Part shown: piece by piece, positions 8,132 to 16,376 of the stretch
Numbering within the stretch: position 1 is the stretch's first letter
How the letters are laid out: the number at the start of each line of letters is the position of its first letter
Assembly: GCA_029936965.1 (NCBI GenBank)
Contig: JAPYRG010000002.1
Location: 97,292-161,291, forward strand
DNA length: 64,000 nt
Source of the DNA: Fidelibacterota bacterium
GTDB lineage: Bacteria; Fidelibacterota; Marinisomatia; Marinisomatales; TCS55
Direction of reading: 5' to 3'
Translations under genes and position numbers: made by a program
The notes under the pieces: generated by a model
Told to the model about the DNA's origin: nothing
Seen by the model: the letters and a program-made list of their open reading frames with translations, nothing else
Database searches by the model: none

Positions 8132-9976
8132 TTACTGTCCCTTTTCAAGTAATACTTCATTTTCTAATTCTTCAATACTGAGCTCGGCAATTCTTTTTAA
8201 CTCTGGGTCGGGCTCATCCCGCATAACCTTATCAGCGATCATCGTGCCTTCATTAGACTTGCTAATAACAACATTATATTGAAGCCATTCATCGCGCTCC
8301 CCTTCAAAATCAACGCGAGTATGTGCTCCTCGGCTTTCTTCTCTCATTTTTGCTGCTCGAGCTACAGATTCTGCTGTCACAAGTAAGTTTCTTAGGGAAA
8401 TAGCTTGATGCCAACCTGGATTGAATTGGCTCGCGCCATCAGCTTTAACATTATTAAATTTTTTCCATAAATTGGAAAGTCCATCTAGTCCTTCAGATAA
8501 AAGCTCATCTGTCCGTACAATTCCAACATTATTTTGCATTAATTCTTGCAGATCTTCATGGATTAAATATGGATTTTCACCCTTTTCACGATTTAAAATA
8601 TCGGTTGCAGAACGTATAATTTTTTGAATAGCAACATTGTTTAAGTTGAGATTATTATTTATTGATTTGATATAATTAACCACGCCTGAACCAGCAAGTT
8701 TCCCACAAACTAGTAAATCAGAAAGTGAATTCCCGCCCAATCTATTGGCGCCGTGTACCCCCGCTGCACACTCTCCACACGCAAACAAACCAGGAACTCG
8801 GGTCATTTGGGTATTAGCATCTACTTTGACACCTCCCATAAAATAGTGTAATGTTGGGCCAACCTCCATTGGTTCATTTGTAATATCTAGCTCAGCTAAT
8901 ACTTTAAATTGATGATACATAGAAGGCAACTTGCGCTTAATATCTTCAGCGTTTCTACGGCTGGCAATATCTAAGTAAGCACCGCCATGAGGTGAACCTC
9001 TTCCTGCTTTTACTTCTTTGCGTATTGCACGTGCAACAACATCTCTAGTTAAAAGTTCTGGAGGCCTTCTTGCATCTTTATCACCTGCCAACCAGCGATT
9101 AGCTTCTTCCTCAGAGTCAGCAGTCTCCGCTGCAAAACGACCTGGAATATTATCATACATAAATCTTTTATTTTCACTATTAGTCAATATTCCACCCTCC
9201 CCACGAACACCTTCAGTTACTAGTGTCCCTCTCACCGATGGTGGCCACACCATCCCAGTTGGATGAAATTGGGTAAACTCCATATCCATTAATTCAGCGC
9301 CAGCTTCATAAGCCATTCCGTATCCATCTCCTGTATATTCCCATGAATTGGAGGTGATTTTCCAGGCCTTCCCTCCTCCTCCCGTTGCTAAAATAACAGC
9401 ACGACATTTAAATATTATAAATTCTCCATTATCACGCCACATCCCAACCATTCCGCTAATGCGATCACCGTCTTTAATTAAGTCCAACCCAGTACATTCC
9501 ATATATATATCAATACCTTGGTGAATTCCATGATCTTGAAGTGTCCGTATTATTTCTAAGCCAGTTCTATCACCCACATGTGCAAGTCTTGGGTAACGGT
9601 GGCCCCCAAAATTTCTTTGATTAATTAATCCTGATTTTGTACGGTCAAAAACAGCTCCCCATTCTTCGAGTTCTCTTACTCGCGCTGGAGCTTCACGCGC
9701 ATGAAGTTCGGCCATTCTCCAGTTATTTAAAAATTTTCCCCCACGCATTGTGTCTCTAAAATGGACTTTCCAATGATCTCGGGTATCAACATTGGCTAGT
9801 GAAGCTGCCACTCCTCCTTCAGCCATGACTGTATGTGCTTTACCCAACAATGATTTGCAAACAAGACCAGTGCTCAGACCTTCCATAGAACATTCTATAG
9901 CAGCACGTAGCCCTGCGCCACCAGCTCCAAGTACAATAACATCATGTTCTACAGTTTTGATTTCAGATATATTCAC
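8132..9976 (-). CDS. sdhA: Succinate dehydrogenase/fumarate reductase flavoprotein subunit
   Basis: Catalytic subunit, 614 residues, interconverting succinate and fumarate. The N-terminal dinucleotide fold has VIVLGAGGAGLRAAIE (about 14-29). H48 in KAHTVMAEGG is the expected covalent FAD attachment residue. Substrate-site motifs include TQFHPTGM, RGEGGILTN and HYFMGGVKVD, and the FAD-closing motif GECAAGVHGANRLGGNSL. The start is GTG at 9976, whose G is also the last base of the sdhC TAG stop; a GGA eight bases upstream supports it. Normal family length, no odd gaps. Confidence 0.95.
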   Translation of the reverse strand: MNISEIKTVEHDVIVLGAGGAGLRAAIECSMEGLSTGLVCKSLLGKAHTVMAEGGVAASLANVDTRDHWKVHFRDTMRGGKFLNNWRMAELHAREAPARVRELEEWGAVFDRTKSGLINQRNFGGHRYPRLAHVGDRTGLEIIRTLQDHGIHQGIDIYMECTGLDLIKDGDRISGMVGMWRDNGEFIIFKCRAVILATGGGGKAWKITSNSWEYTGDGYGMAYEAGAELMDMEFTQFHPTGMVWPPSVRGTLVTEGVRGEGGILTNSENKRFMYDNIPGRFAAETADSEEEANRWLAGDKDARRPPELLTRDVVARAIRKEVKAGRGSPHGGAYLDIASRRNAEDIKRKLPSMYHQFKVLAELDITNEPMEVGPTLHYFMGGVKVDANTQMTRVPGLFACGECAAGVHGANRLGGNSLSDLLVCGKLAGSGVVNYIKSINNNLNLNNVAIQKIIRSATDILNREKGENPYLIHEDLQELMQNNVGIVRTDELLSEGLDGLSNLWKKFNNVKADGASQFNPGWHQAISLRNLLVTAESVARAAKMREESRGAHTRVDFEGERDEWLQYNVVISKSNEGTMIADKVMRDEPDPELKRIAELSIEELENEVLLEKGQ

Positions 9977-10803
9977 TAATTATTCCAAGTATTCATATCT
10001 ATCCAGTAACCACTAGCAACCATTCTGACGTAAATATCAGTAAAGGCAACCCATATCATGCTTATCCATGCCCACATCATGTGGCGGCCATTTAACCAAC
10101 TAACCCCTTTCCAAACCTGATAACGAAAGGTTGGTTTTCCATTTGGGCATGTAAAACAATCTTTGTGCCCACCGCTTAAATGTCTAAACACATGGCAACC
10201 AAATGTATATCCAATCAATAAAATTGGATTAATTGTTAAAATAATAGATCCAAGACCAACGCCAAATTCCCCACCTTGAAAAAACGATAAAATTGCATCA
10301 TAGCTCAAAATAAATATAATACCTATAGCTATATAAAGGGTAAACCGATGTAGGTTTTGGAAAATAAGCAATGCCGTTTCCCCTTTATATTTTTTATTTC
10401 TGATGCCTTTTACAGAACATCCAGGGGGACTCATAAAATAAGATCTATAATAGAATTTTCTATAATAATAACAAGTCATTCTAAAAGATAACGGGCCAGC
10501 AAGAATTAATATTGCTGGAGAAGCGGGTATAAGATTAGGCCACCATTCGGGCCAAGACCCAAACCAGCTATGATCGATTGGGGCAGCTCCATTAACTATT
10601 GGATTAATAAATATTAGTGGAGAATAAAAGGGTGATAAATAACCGCCAAAACCTTCAACTCCTGCAGACCACCAATAATAATCTCCCTGTAACATTGCCC
10701 ATGTTGTATATATAACAAAACAAAGGAAGCCGACGCCTGTCCATAATGGCTCGAACCACCATCTATCCGAACGCTGTGTATTAAATAAAGAATTAGAATC
10801 CAT
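9976..10803 (-). CDS. sdhC: Succinate dehydrogenase cytochrome b subunit
   Basis: Membrane anchor of complex II, 275 residues with about five hydrophobic segments and many Trp/Tyr residues at the membrane borders. Candidate haem-ligand histidines lie in NLHRFTLYIAIGI and GCHVFRHLSGGH. A CFTCPNGKP loop with two cysteines is unusual and could bind metal or form a disulfide. A single anchor gene of this size matches the type B (diheme) arrangement rather than SdhC plus SdhD. It is the first gene of the operon, with a possible palindromic operator about 55 bases upstream. The subunit call rests mainly on its place upstream of sdhA. Confidence 0.85.
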   Translation of the reverse strand: MDSNSLFNTQRSDRWWFEPLWTGVGFLCFVIYTTWAMLQGDYYWWSAGVEGFGGYLSPFYSPLIFINPIVNGAAPIDHSWFGSWPEWWPNLIPASPAILILAGPLSFRMTCYYYRKFYYRSYFMSPPGCSVKGIRNKKYKGETALLIFQNLHRFTLYIAIGIIFILSYDAILSFFQGGEFGVGLGSIILTINPILLIGYTFGCHVFRHLSGGHKDCFTCPNGKPTFRYQVWKGVSWLNGRHMMWAWISMIWVAFTDIYVRMVASGYWIDMNTWNN

Positions 10804-10855
10804 AACAATAATTTGCTGTAAAATATTGGATGAAATTAATTATTATCGTAAGTAA

Positions 10856-10872
10856 ATAGAAATAATTTCTAT
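10856..10872. promoter_or_regulatory. 17-bp perfect palindrome upstream of sdhCAB
   Basis: ATAGAAAT, a single A, then ATTTCTAT form a perfect inverted repeat centred at 10864, about 60 bases before the sdhC start. Its size and place suit a dimeric regulator site. The DNA is AT-rich, so chance is possible. Confidence 0.3.
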
Positions 10873-10892
10873 CATGGTACATTTATGGATAA

Positions 10893-11021
10893 TATAGAAT
10901 ATCTTTGTTAGAAATTAATCAATGGAATGAAAAGAATTTATTTTTTGGTGGTGTAAACACTGTTACAAAAAATGAGGCTGTTAGCGATATTCGAAGAGGC
11001 GGTTGCGGGTTGATCTGTTAA
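10893..11021 (+). pseudogene. Apparent 3' remnant of a gamma-glutamyltransferase gene
   Basis: An open stretch without a start codon begins right after a TAA at 10890 and ends at TAA 11019-11021. It encodes 42 residues including NLFFGGVNTVTKNEAV followed by SDIRRGGCG. That resembles the C-terminus of gamma-glutamyltransferases, which often end with an (F/Y)FGGV stretch and a GDPRRGG-like motif. The rest of such a gene (over 450 codons) is absent; sdhC lies upstream instead. Neighbouring genes for a glutamate-cysteine ligase and a C26 peptidase make a glutathione-related origin plausible. The match is from memory of the family, so moderate to low confidence. Confidence 0.4.
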
Positions 11022-11740
11022 GATCTATTTTTTGCTTCACTAGTAAGCCAACTAAATAACTTTTTTTGATCAATATTATTTGGCATTAGTTCAGGGTGCC
11101 ACTGTACTGCTAAAAATGAGTTTGGTGATTTAGAGTCTTCAATGGCTTCTATTAAACCATCATCAGACCAAGCTACTGGAATTAAATGACTACCTAGATC
11201 TCTTATGCCTTGATGATGTGTACTTGCTACTTCAATTTTATCATTATTAACAATTTTATTTAGTATAGAATTTTGATCAATTTTCACATTATGCATTGAC
11301 CACTCTCCATTGAATTTCCCATGATTGATTGATCCTTCTAACTGTTTATTTAAATCTTCAAACAAACTGCCCCCTCTTATCACATTAATATGTTGCATAC
11401 CTACACAAATTGCTAAAATTGGTTTATTCAACTTGAACATTTCTGAAAATATATTTCTATCAAATATTTCACGTTCAGCTGACATAACATCTGAGTCAAG
11501 TAATTCAGGAAATTCTCCATTGTATAATTCATTCGGAATATCAGGTCCACCTACTAGCAATAAAGCATCTATAATATCTGCAATCTCACTCATTGCAGTA
11601 TTGTCTTTTGGGTAATTAAGAGTAAAAGCAATACCGCCAGCATCCCATATAGATTCGTAATAGTATTCTTTTGTTGCATTCCACATAGCACCATTATGCT
11701 CATAATAATAAGGGGTTATTCCTACAATTGGTTTCTTCAT
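11018..11740 (-). CDS. Class I glutamine amidotransferase, peptidase C26 (gamma-glutamyl hydrolase type)
   Basis: Cytoplasmic hydrolase of gamma-glutamyl amide bonds, 240 residues. The catalytic triad is visible: C112 in LAICVGMQHINV, H215 and E217 in VQWHPE. LLVGGPDIPN replaces the usual GG(x)D(x)xP oxyanion segment and is close to it. The N-terminus KPIVGITPYYYEHNGAMWN is typical of the PuuD/YvdE-like C26 group, which cleaves gamma-glutamyl-GABA and related compounds. Its ATG overlaps the stop of the ligase gene by four bases, so the two are coupled. The likely job is trimming or recycling gamma-glutamyl compounds; the exact substrate is not shown by the sequence. Confidence 0.85.
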   Translation of the reverse strand: MKKPIVGITPYYYEHNGAMWNATKEYYYESIWDAGGIAFTLNYPKDNTAMSEIADIIDALLLVGGPDIPNELYNGEFPELLDSDVMSAEREIFDRNIFSEMFKLNKPILAICVGMQHINVIRGGSLFEDLNKQLEGSINHGKFNGEWSMHNVKIDQNSILNKIVNNDKIEVASTHHQGIRDLGSHLIPVAWSDDGLIEAIEDSKSPNSFLAVQWHPELMPNNIDQKKLFSWLTSEAKNRS

Positions 11741-13026
11741 GCAGGTTCCTTTAAAAATTCTATCAGGGGTTTATTACTATTCATATACTCATGCTGACGA
11801 AATAATCCCGGTATTCCTTTATTCCGGAATAATTCTAAATATGGTATAAATAAATCTGCTTCATTATTAATAGATAAAAGTTGGCTTCGGTGTGATAGGC
11901 CTTCTAATGCTAATTCAACAAAATAATTAATCCAATCAAACATGCTTGTTTTTTGCGGTCCTATTTTGTCTAGATTTAAATTATCAGCATTCTTAATTGC
12001 TAGCTTTCTATCAATAGTATTCCATGATAGAAATAATTCCATCAACTTATCTCTTATGGTATCATCAGCAAATATACCAACCCAAAAGGCCACTGGTGCA
12101 AATTCATATCCACCCGGAGGTCGGTCAGTGCAGCGAAGCTCTAGCATGCCTTGTTTAAATCTAACATGAGTAAATATTTGATGAATAGCAGCATTAATCA
12201 TTTGATCATCTAGTTCATTATTATCATTTAATAAAGAGAGCCACTTATTTATTGGTCCCATAAAACGTTTTATATCATATTTTTTGTCCATAGAAAAGAT
12301 TGATGGTGCATTTAAAACTATACCTGAAAATTTTTCAATGAGATTTTCTGTAGAAAAAATATCATGTTCAAATAAGTAGCCGCATCTCGTATTATCTGTG
12401 TTTGCCCAGATTGTATGTCTAAAGTTATTTTCCTCAACTGGATCCGAATTAATAAATGGAGAATTTGCAAATAATAAGGAGGCGAATGGATTTATGCAAT
12501 CGGATAGAAATGCCATTTGTTCACCATCTACTCTAGAAAGAATATCTATATTTATTTGAACACTAGCTGTGTTTTTCATCATCCAATGTCCATGAGTCCC
12601 TGTTTTTTCAAATAGATTATCCATTAATTGATATTTAATATTATCAACTAATTCAATAGAAGATGGCGAATATAGTGGTTCAACTGTACAATCAATTGTA
12701 AATAAATTATTATCAACTAATAGCCCTCTAAAGATTTCCAAATGTCTAGTATATTCCTTGTGAATATCATGTAATGATACATATGGTGCTGATGCCCATT
12801 CAATTTGACCTCCAGGTTCCATAGAATAATCATATTTTTCATTCTTATTGTTTTTATTTTTAATTAAATCAATCAATAAATCGGATGCAGAATAATCTTC
12901 AGATGGATTTACAGGAATTCTATTTCCGCTTTTCGTATATACAATATTTTCAATTTCCACGCCAATTAATCTGTCATTGTTTGTTGATGATTTTTTTAAA
13001 ATTAATTCTATGATCTTGTTTTTCAT
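11737..13026 (-). CDS. gshA: Glutamate-cysteine ligase, GCS2 (plant/alphaproteobacterial) type
   Basis: ATP-dependent ligase joining the gamma-carboxyl of glutamate to cysteine, the first step to glutathione or a related thiol. The 429-residue chain shows GCS2 landmarks: the metal-binding start RLIGVEIENIVY (about 20-31), YSMEPGGQIEWASAP (about 86-100), GHWMMKNTASVQINIDI with the conserved Thr/Ala/Ser-Val-Gln pattern, and HVRFKQGMLELRCTDRPP. No glutathione synthetase lies nearby, so gamma-glutamylcysteine itself may be the product used, or gshB lies elsewhere. An EgtA-like role in ergothioneine synthesis cannot be excluded. The start lies 40 bases downstream of the terminator that closes the motor operon. 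Confidence 0.85.
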   Translation of the reverse strand: MKNKIIELILKKSSTNNDRLIGVEIENIVYTKSGNRIPVNPSEDYSASDLLIDLIKNKNNKNEKYDYSMEPGGQIEWASAPYVSLHDIHKEYTRHLEIFRGLLVDNNLFTIDCTVEPLYSPSSIELVDNIKYQLMDNLFEKTGTHGHWMMKNTASVQINIDILSRVDGEQMAFLSDCINPFASLLFANSPFINSDPVEENNFRHTIWANTDNTRCGYLFEHDIFSTENLIEKFSGIVLNAPSIFSMDKKYDIKRFMGPINKWLSLLNDNNELDDQMINAAIHQIFTHVRFKQGMLELRCTDRPPGGYEFAPVAFWVGIFADDTIRDKLMELFLSWNTIDRKLAIKNADNLNLDKIGPQKTSMFDWINYFVELALEGLSHRSQLLSINNEADLFIPYLELFRNKGIPGLFRQHEYMNSNKPLIEFLKEPA

Positions 13027-13066
13027 TAATAAAAAATAATGTTATTAATTATGTTAGAAATTAAAT

Positions 13067-13094
13067 AAAAAAAAACCCCCTATATGGGGGTTTT
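13067..13094 (-). terminator. Rho-independent terminator closing the motor operon
   Basis: Read on the minus strand, AAAACCCCC, loop ATATA, GGGGG and then nine T form a GC-stem hairpin with a T tract 22 bases after the fliG-like stop. It is the best terminator in the left half of the window. Confidence 0.9.
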
Positions 13095-13115
13095 ATATAA
13101 AATAACAATAACTTG

Positions 13116-14054
13116 TTACTCAACCATTTCTCCGCCACCAATGAAATCTTCTAACTTAAAAACGCCATCTTTTTCCATCTGTTTTGCGGCCTGAATAATT
13201 CCTTTTCTAGCATTATCAACTTCTCTTTTAGATACTGCTCCTTCTACAGGTTCATACATAGCTTGTTTTTTCTGAGGTAAATTATTTTTAACTCTTGTAA
13301 CCACTTCTTCATCCATTCCTTTCATTGACATTGCAATAAGGTCAAGCTCTACTGAGTTCATAAGATCTCGTATTAAATTATCAGGAAAAAATTCGAAAAT
13401 ATCATCCCATTTAAGATGGTATTTTTTTATTTCTTCTGCTAAGGCAGGGGCGTCTCTTGATATAGCTTCTAAATATTTTGATTCATCCTCTGGATCCATT
13501 CCCCCCAAAATATCTGCAACATCTTTACCACCTCCCCTAGAAAAATCAACAGTTTTAGGTAAAAAATGTGATTTTTCCTGCAAATCTGAAGCAATACTTA
13601 CTACAGCTTCTAGGGGGACTTCATCAAGTGTACCCATTTCAATCAACACCCTACCTTTTTCCTCTGGATCTAGTCGTTCTAAAACTTTTGTTCGCTTCTC
13701 AGCATCAACCTGAGCCATGACAATAGCCTTTACTCTTGTATCTTCTGGCAAAACCATAGAAATTAACTGCTCATCTGTTAAATCGACTAGAAAAGCAAAT
13801 GGCTTCTTTGGCGCATCTTCTGCTCCCTCTTCAGACTGAAATTTTTCGCTTACAAAACTATAATAGAATTGCTCTATGACATGTTTTTTTACTTTAAAAG
13901 AAACACTATCCATATCTCGCGCAACAGATCGAACTTTTCGTATATCAGTCTTTGTTAATTCTTTTAATAAGGTTATTGACAAACCTTCTCCAAGAATATT
14001 AAATAATATAGCTACTTTTTGTAGACCAGATAATCTTTTTATATCAGTGATCAT
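13116..14054 (-). CDS. fliG: FliG-like rotor protein of a non-canonical motor
   Basis: Cytoplasmic rotor protein expected to sit on the FliF-like ring and receive torque from MotA. The 312 residues keep all three FliG parts: the N-domain opening LSGLQKVAILFNILGEG, the middle domain (about 86-170) and the C-domain beginning GGGKDVADILGGMDPEDE, with LIAMSMKGMDEE holding K245, which aligns with the torque-linked Lys264 of E. coli. The FliM-binding EHPQ motif of the middle domain appears as EDTR by my alignment, and no fliM or fliN is nearby. The acidic pair of the torque helix is only partly kept (EPVE instead of RDDL). An SD (AGAGG) lies seven bases before the ATG. Final gene of the operon, followed by a terminator. 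Confidence 0.88.
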   Translation of the reverse strand: MITDIKRLSGLQKVAILFNILGEGLSITLLKELTKTDIRKVRSVARDMDSVSFKVKKHVIEQFYYSFVSEKFQSEEGAEDAPKKPFAFLVDLTDEQLISMVLPEDTRVKAIVMAQVDAEKRTKVLERLDPEEKGRVLIEMGTLDEVPLEAVVSIASDLQEKSHFLPKTVDFSRGGGKDVADILGGMDPEDESKYLEAISRDAPALAEEIKKYHLKWDDIFEFFPDNLIRDLMNSVELDLIAMSMKGMDEEVVTRVKNNLPQKKQAMYEPVEGAVSKREVDNARKGIIQAAKQMEKDGVFKLEDFIGGGEMVE

Positions 14055-14066
14055 ATAATGACCTCT

Positions 14067-15500
14067 TTATTTCTTCTTTTTCTTCTTTTTATCAGAATCA
14101 TCTTCTTCTGGTTCCCCTGGTGGGGGCTCAGGTTCCGGAACAACATCATCCTCTAACCATTCTTTAACAATGCGAGTAGCAGTTTTTGGCTGTCCAACGC
14201 TCATTGAAACTACAGACTGTCGCATTTCACCGATTTCACCCCTAATAACATCGGGATCTTCTTGTGGCTCATTATTTGCTACAGGTGCACTTTTACGCTT
14301 TTTTTTTCTACGTAATGGTGGTGGATACGGCCATGGCATTGGAGGTTGTTGTGGGCTTTGTTTTTTCTTAAATAATAAAATCACCACTAATACGAGCAAT
14401 ACCACAACAAGCGCCCCTAAAATTGAAACCAAAATTATAAGAGCAGATGAGCTTTCTACATTTTCCATTTCTTGCTCAAGGCCCATTTGAACAGAATCAA
14501 GCATCGCAATTCTATTTGTTAATTGCGAATCTACGCGAGCGTCATTTGTGAATGATAATACATTCTTTAATGAAGTTATCTCCTCTTTTAATGCTCGTAA
14601 TTGTAATGAGTCCCGTAATAATGCTGTTTTTCTCTCATACTCAAATTTATCTGCGGCACCTCTTCGTTCTAAATTATTTAGTTGTTCTTTTAATTCTAGC
14701 AATGGACCGCTGATTTCCTTCTCAATAGATTTTGTTAATGCATCATCTCCTTCACCCGATTGAAGCATCTCTAACTTATCAGCAATATTCTTTAATAAAA
14801 CTTGTTCAGCGCTTTTTTCATCTCTTCTTTCCTTAAAAGACGCTGTCATAATGCTAAGGACATCCCCTCTTGTGCGATCGAACCTAGAGGCCACCATAAC
14901 TATTTGACGAATGTTTTCAATTAATTCTGGAGCAGCACCTTCTTGGAGAATAATACTGATTTGTAAACGTTTGACTGACGCTATAGCAGGCACTCTTTTT
15001 GTTAAAGTTTTAGATTGAACTCTTTCGGTTTTATTCCCAGGCTCTTGAATTGGCACAACCATTCCTGGTCCCTGCTGTCCTTCATTAGAAGACCCTTGAA
15101 CAACCTGAGGCTCTGCTTCAACTTCAAAATCAAAACCAGGGATTGGAAGTCCCATGCTAGAAAATTCAGATTCAGCATCAGAACCCCCCCTTGGGGCTGC
15201 TTCACCAATTATCGTTGTTAATTCTTCGAGAGCTGAGGCTTCATCATAAATTGCCCTGTCGCTAGGTATAATTGTGATTTTCTCTTCTTTCTCTCCAGTT
15301 ACTTCAATATTAACATCCACATCAATTACATATTTTTGATCATCGATAATCTTAGATAAAGCACTAGCTATTCTAGATCTTAGATCGCTTTCTACCATTA
15401 ACTTTTGTGTCAAATAGGATGAATTTTGCTGACCTAATAATAAGCTTAGGCTTAAAACAAATAACCAAATGAAAGGATATATTTTATGTCCTCTCTTCAT
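14067..15500 (-). CDS. fliF: FliF-like protein with RBM3 only, coiled-coil stalk and FliG-binding tail
   Basis: Membrane ring protein of 477 residues (canonical FliF about 550). It has a signal or anchor (9-24). It then has a region matching the RBM3/collar part of FliF (about 28-222): ESDLRSRIASALSKIIDD, VDVNIEVTGEKEE, a low-complexity Gly/Gln/Pro loop, then VKRLQISIILQEG and SRFDRTRGDVLSIM, which mirror the FliF RLSVAVVVD and GF..RGD segments. The RBM1 and RBM2 domains are missing. A long coiled coil (about 225-350) precedes the second membrane helix (353-377). The cytoplasmic tail carries MRQSVVSMSVGQPKTATRI and KEWLEDD, like the FliG-binding end of FliF (dP..vA..IR.W), then an acidic and poly-Lys end. 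The domain reading is by eye. Confidence 0.8.
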   Translation of the reverse strand: MKRGHKIYPFIWLFVLSLSLLLGQQNSSYLTQKLMVESDLRSRIASALSKIIDDQKYVIDVDVNIEVTGEKEEKITIIPSDRAIYDEASALEELTTIIGEAAPRGGSDAESEFSSMGLPIPGFDFEVEAEPQVVQGSSNEGQQGPGMVVPIQEPGNKTERVQSKTLTKRVPAIASVKRLQISIILQEGAAPELIENIRQIVMVASRFDRTRGDVLSIMTASFKERRDEKSAEQVLLKNIADKLEMLQSGEGDDALTKSIEKEISGPLLELKEQLNNLERRGAADKFEYERKTALLRDSLQLRALKEEITSLKNVLSFTNDARVDSQLTNRIAMLDSVQMGLEQEMENVESSSALIILVSILGALVVVLLVLVVILLFKKKQSPQQPPMPWPYPPPLRRKKKRKSAPVANNEPQEDPDVIRGEIGEMRQSVVSMSVGQPKTATRIVKEWLEDDVVPEPEPPPGEPEEDDSDKKKKKKK

Positions 15501-15539
15501 ATTCTACTCCTTTTGTAATTCTTAATATACTCATAATAA

Positions 15540-16370
15540 TCAACTATCGTTCCCCACATAACTTGTTGAGTGATGTGAAGGTTTTAAAAATGTGATCTCT
15601 ATTCTTCTGTTTCTACCTTTTTTTTCCGGTGTATCATTCAATTCCAAAACAGTGTTTCTATCTACCTTCTGTGTCAGGTTTTGAGCTTGACCCCTTGGAA
15701 CCCAATCAGCATATCCCGCAGCAACCAACCGGGTCGGGTTGACTCCCTGATCAATAACATTTCTTACCACTGCCGAGCCGCGTGCCGTAGATAGCTCCCA
15801 ATTTGATGGGAACAGTTTTTGATATGCTTTGGGCAACGCATCGCTATCTGTGTGCCCTGCAATTTCAATTTGAAAGATTGAATTCTTAATCTCAGGTACT
15901 ATTTTTTCTGATAATAATTTCTTTAGGCCTGGACTTATTCCAGCGCTTCCAGATCCAAAACTAAAATCACCGCTTATCTCTAATGTAACACCTTTAGAAC
16001 TAGTGGTGACTTCTACTGGCGGATCTCCTTTACTATCCTTCATTTCTGCTTCAATTTTTTCTACCATTTCATCCAAAGATGCTTTTACCTCTGCTAACTT
16101 TGTAGCTTTTTTTTCAAATTTCCCCTCAAGCTCTGCAGCGCCTTCTTTTTTAATTTTACTCCCTAATGATTTACCTGTAGAATTTGCCATCTCCATTATT
16201 TTTACTGGATCCATTGTAGATAGAGCAGCAAGAAGAACAAAAAAGGCAAAAAGAAGTGTCATCATATCTGCAAATGTGCCAAACCATCCTGGCAGACCTT
16301 CTTCTACGAGGCTCATTCCTTTTACTATGCCAGATTTAAAGGCCTTCTTTTCTCCTGATGTTTTAGCCAT
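15540..16370 (-). CDS. motB: MotB-like stator protein with OmpA-type peptidoglycan-binding domain
   Basis: Stator subunit of 276 residues. The N-terminus is basic; the single membrane helix (about 33-52) reads GTFADMMTLLFAFFVLLAAL with D35 in the position of the essential ion-binding Asp of MotB. A plug and linker helix region (53-120) follows, then an OmpA/MotB domain (about 130-262) with IEIAGHTDSDALP, NWELSTARGSAVVRNVI, RLVAAGYADWVP and the closing RNRRIEITF. All residues expected for peptidoglycan anchoring (Asp in GHTD, Arg in STARG and NRRIEI) are present. It starts six bases after the motA-like stop. The length is close to that of flagellar MotB, so the stator looks complete and able to work. 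Confidence 0.92.
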   Translation of the reverse strand: MAKTSGEKKAFKSGIVKGMSLVEEGLPGWFGTFADMMTLLFAFFVLLAALSTMDPVKIMEMANSTGKSLGSKIKKEGAAELEGKFEKKATKLAEVKASLDEMVEKIEAEMKDSKGDPPVEVTTSSKGVTLEISGDFSFGSGSAGISPGLKKLLSEKIVPEIKNSIFQIEIAGHTDSDALPKAYQKLFPSNWELSTARGSAVVRNVIDQGVNPTRLVAAGYADWVPRGQAQNLTQKVDRNTVLELNDTPEKKGRNRRIEITFLKPSHHSTSYVGNDS

Positions 16371-16376
16371 TAATTA

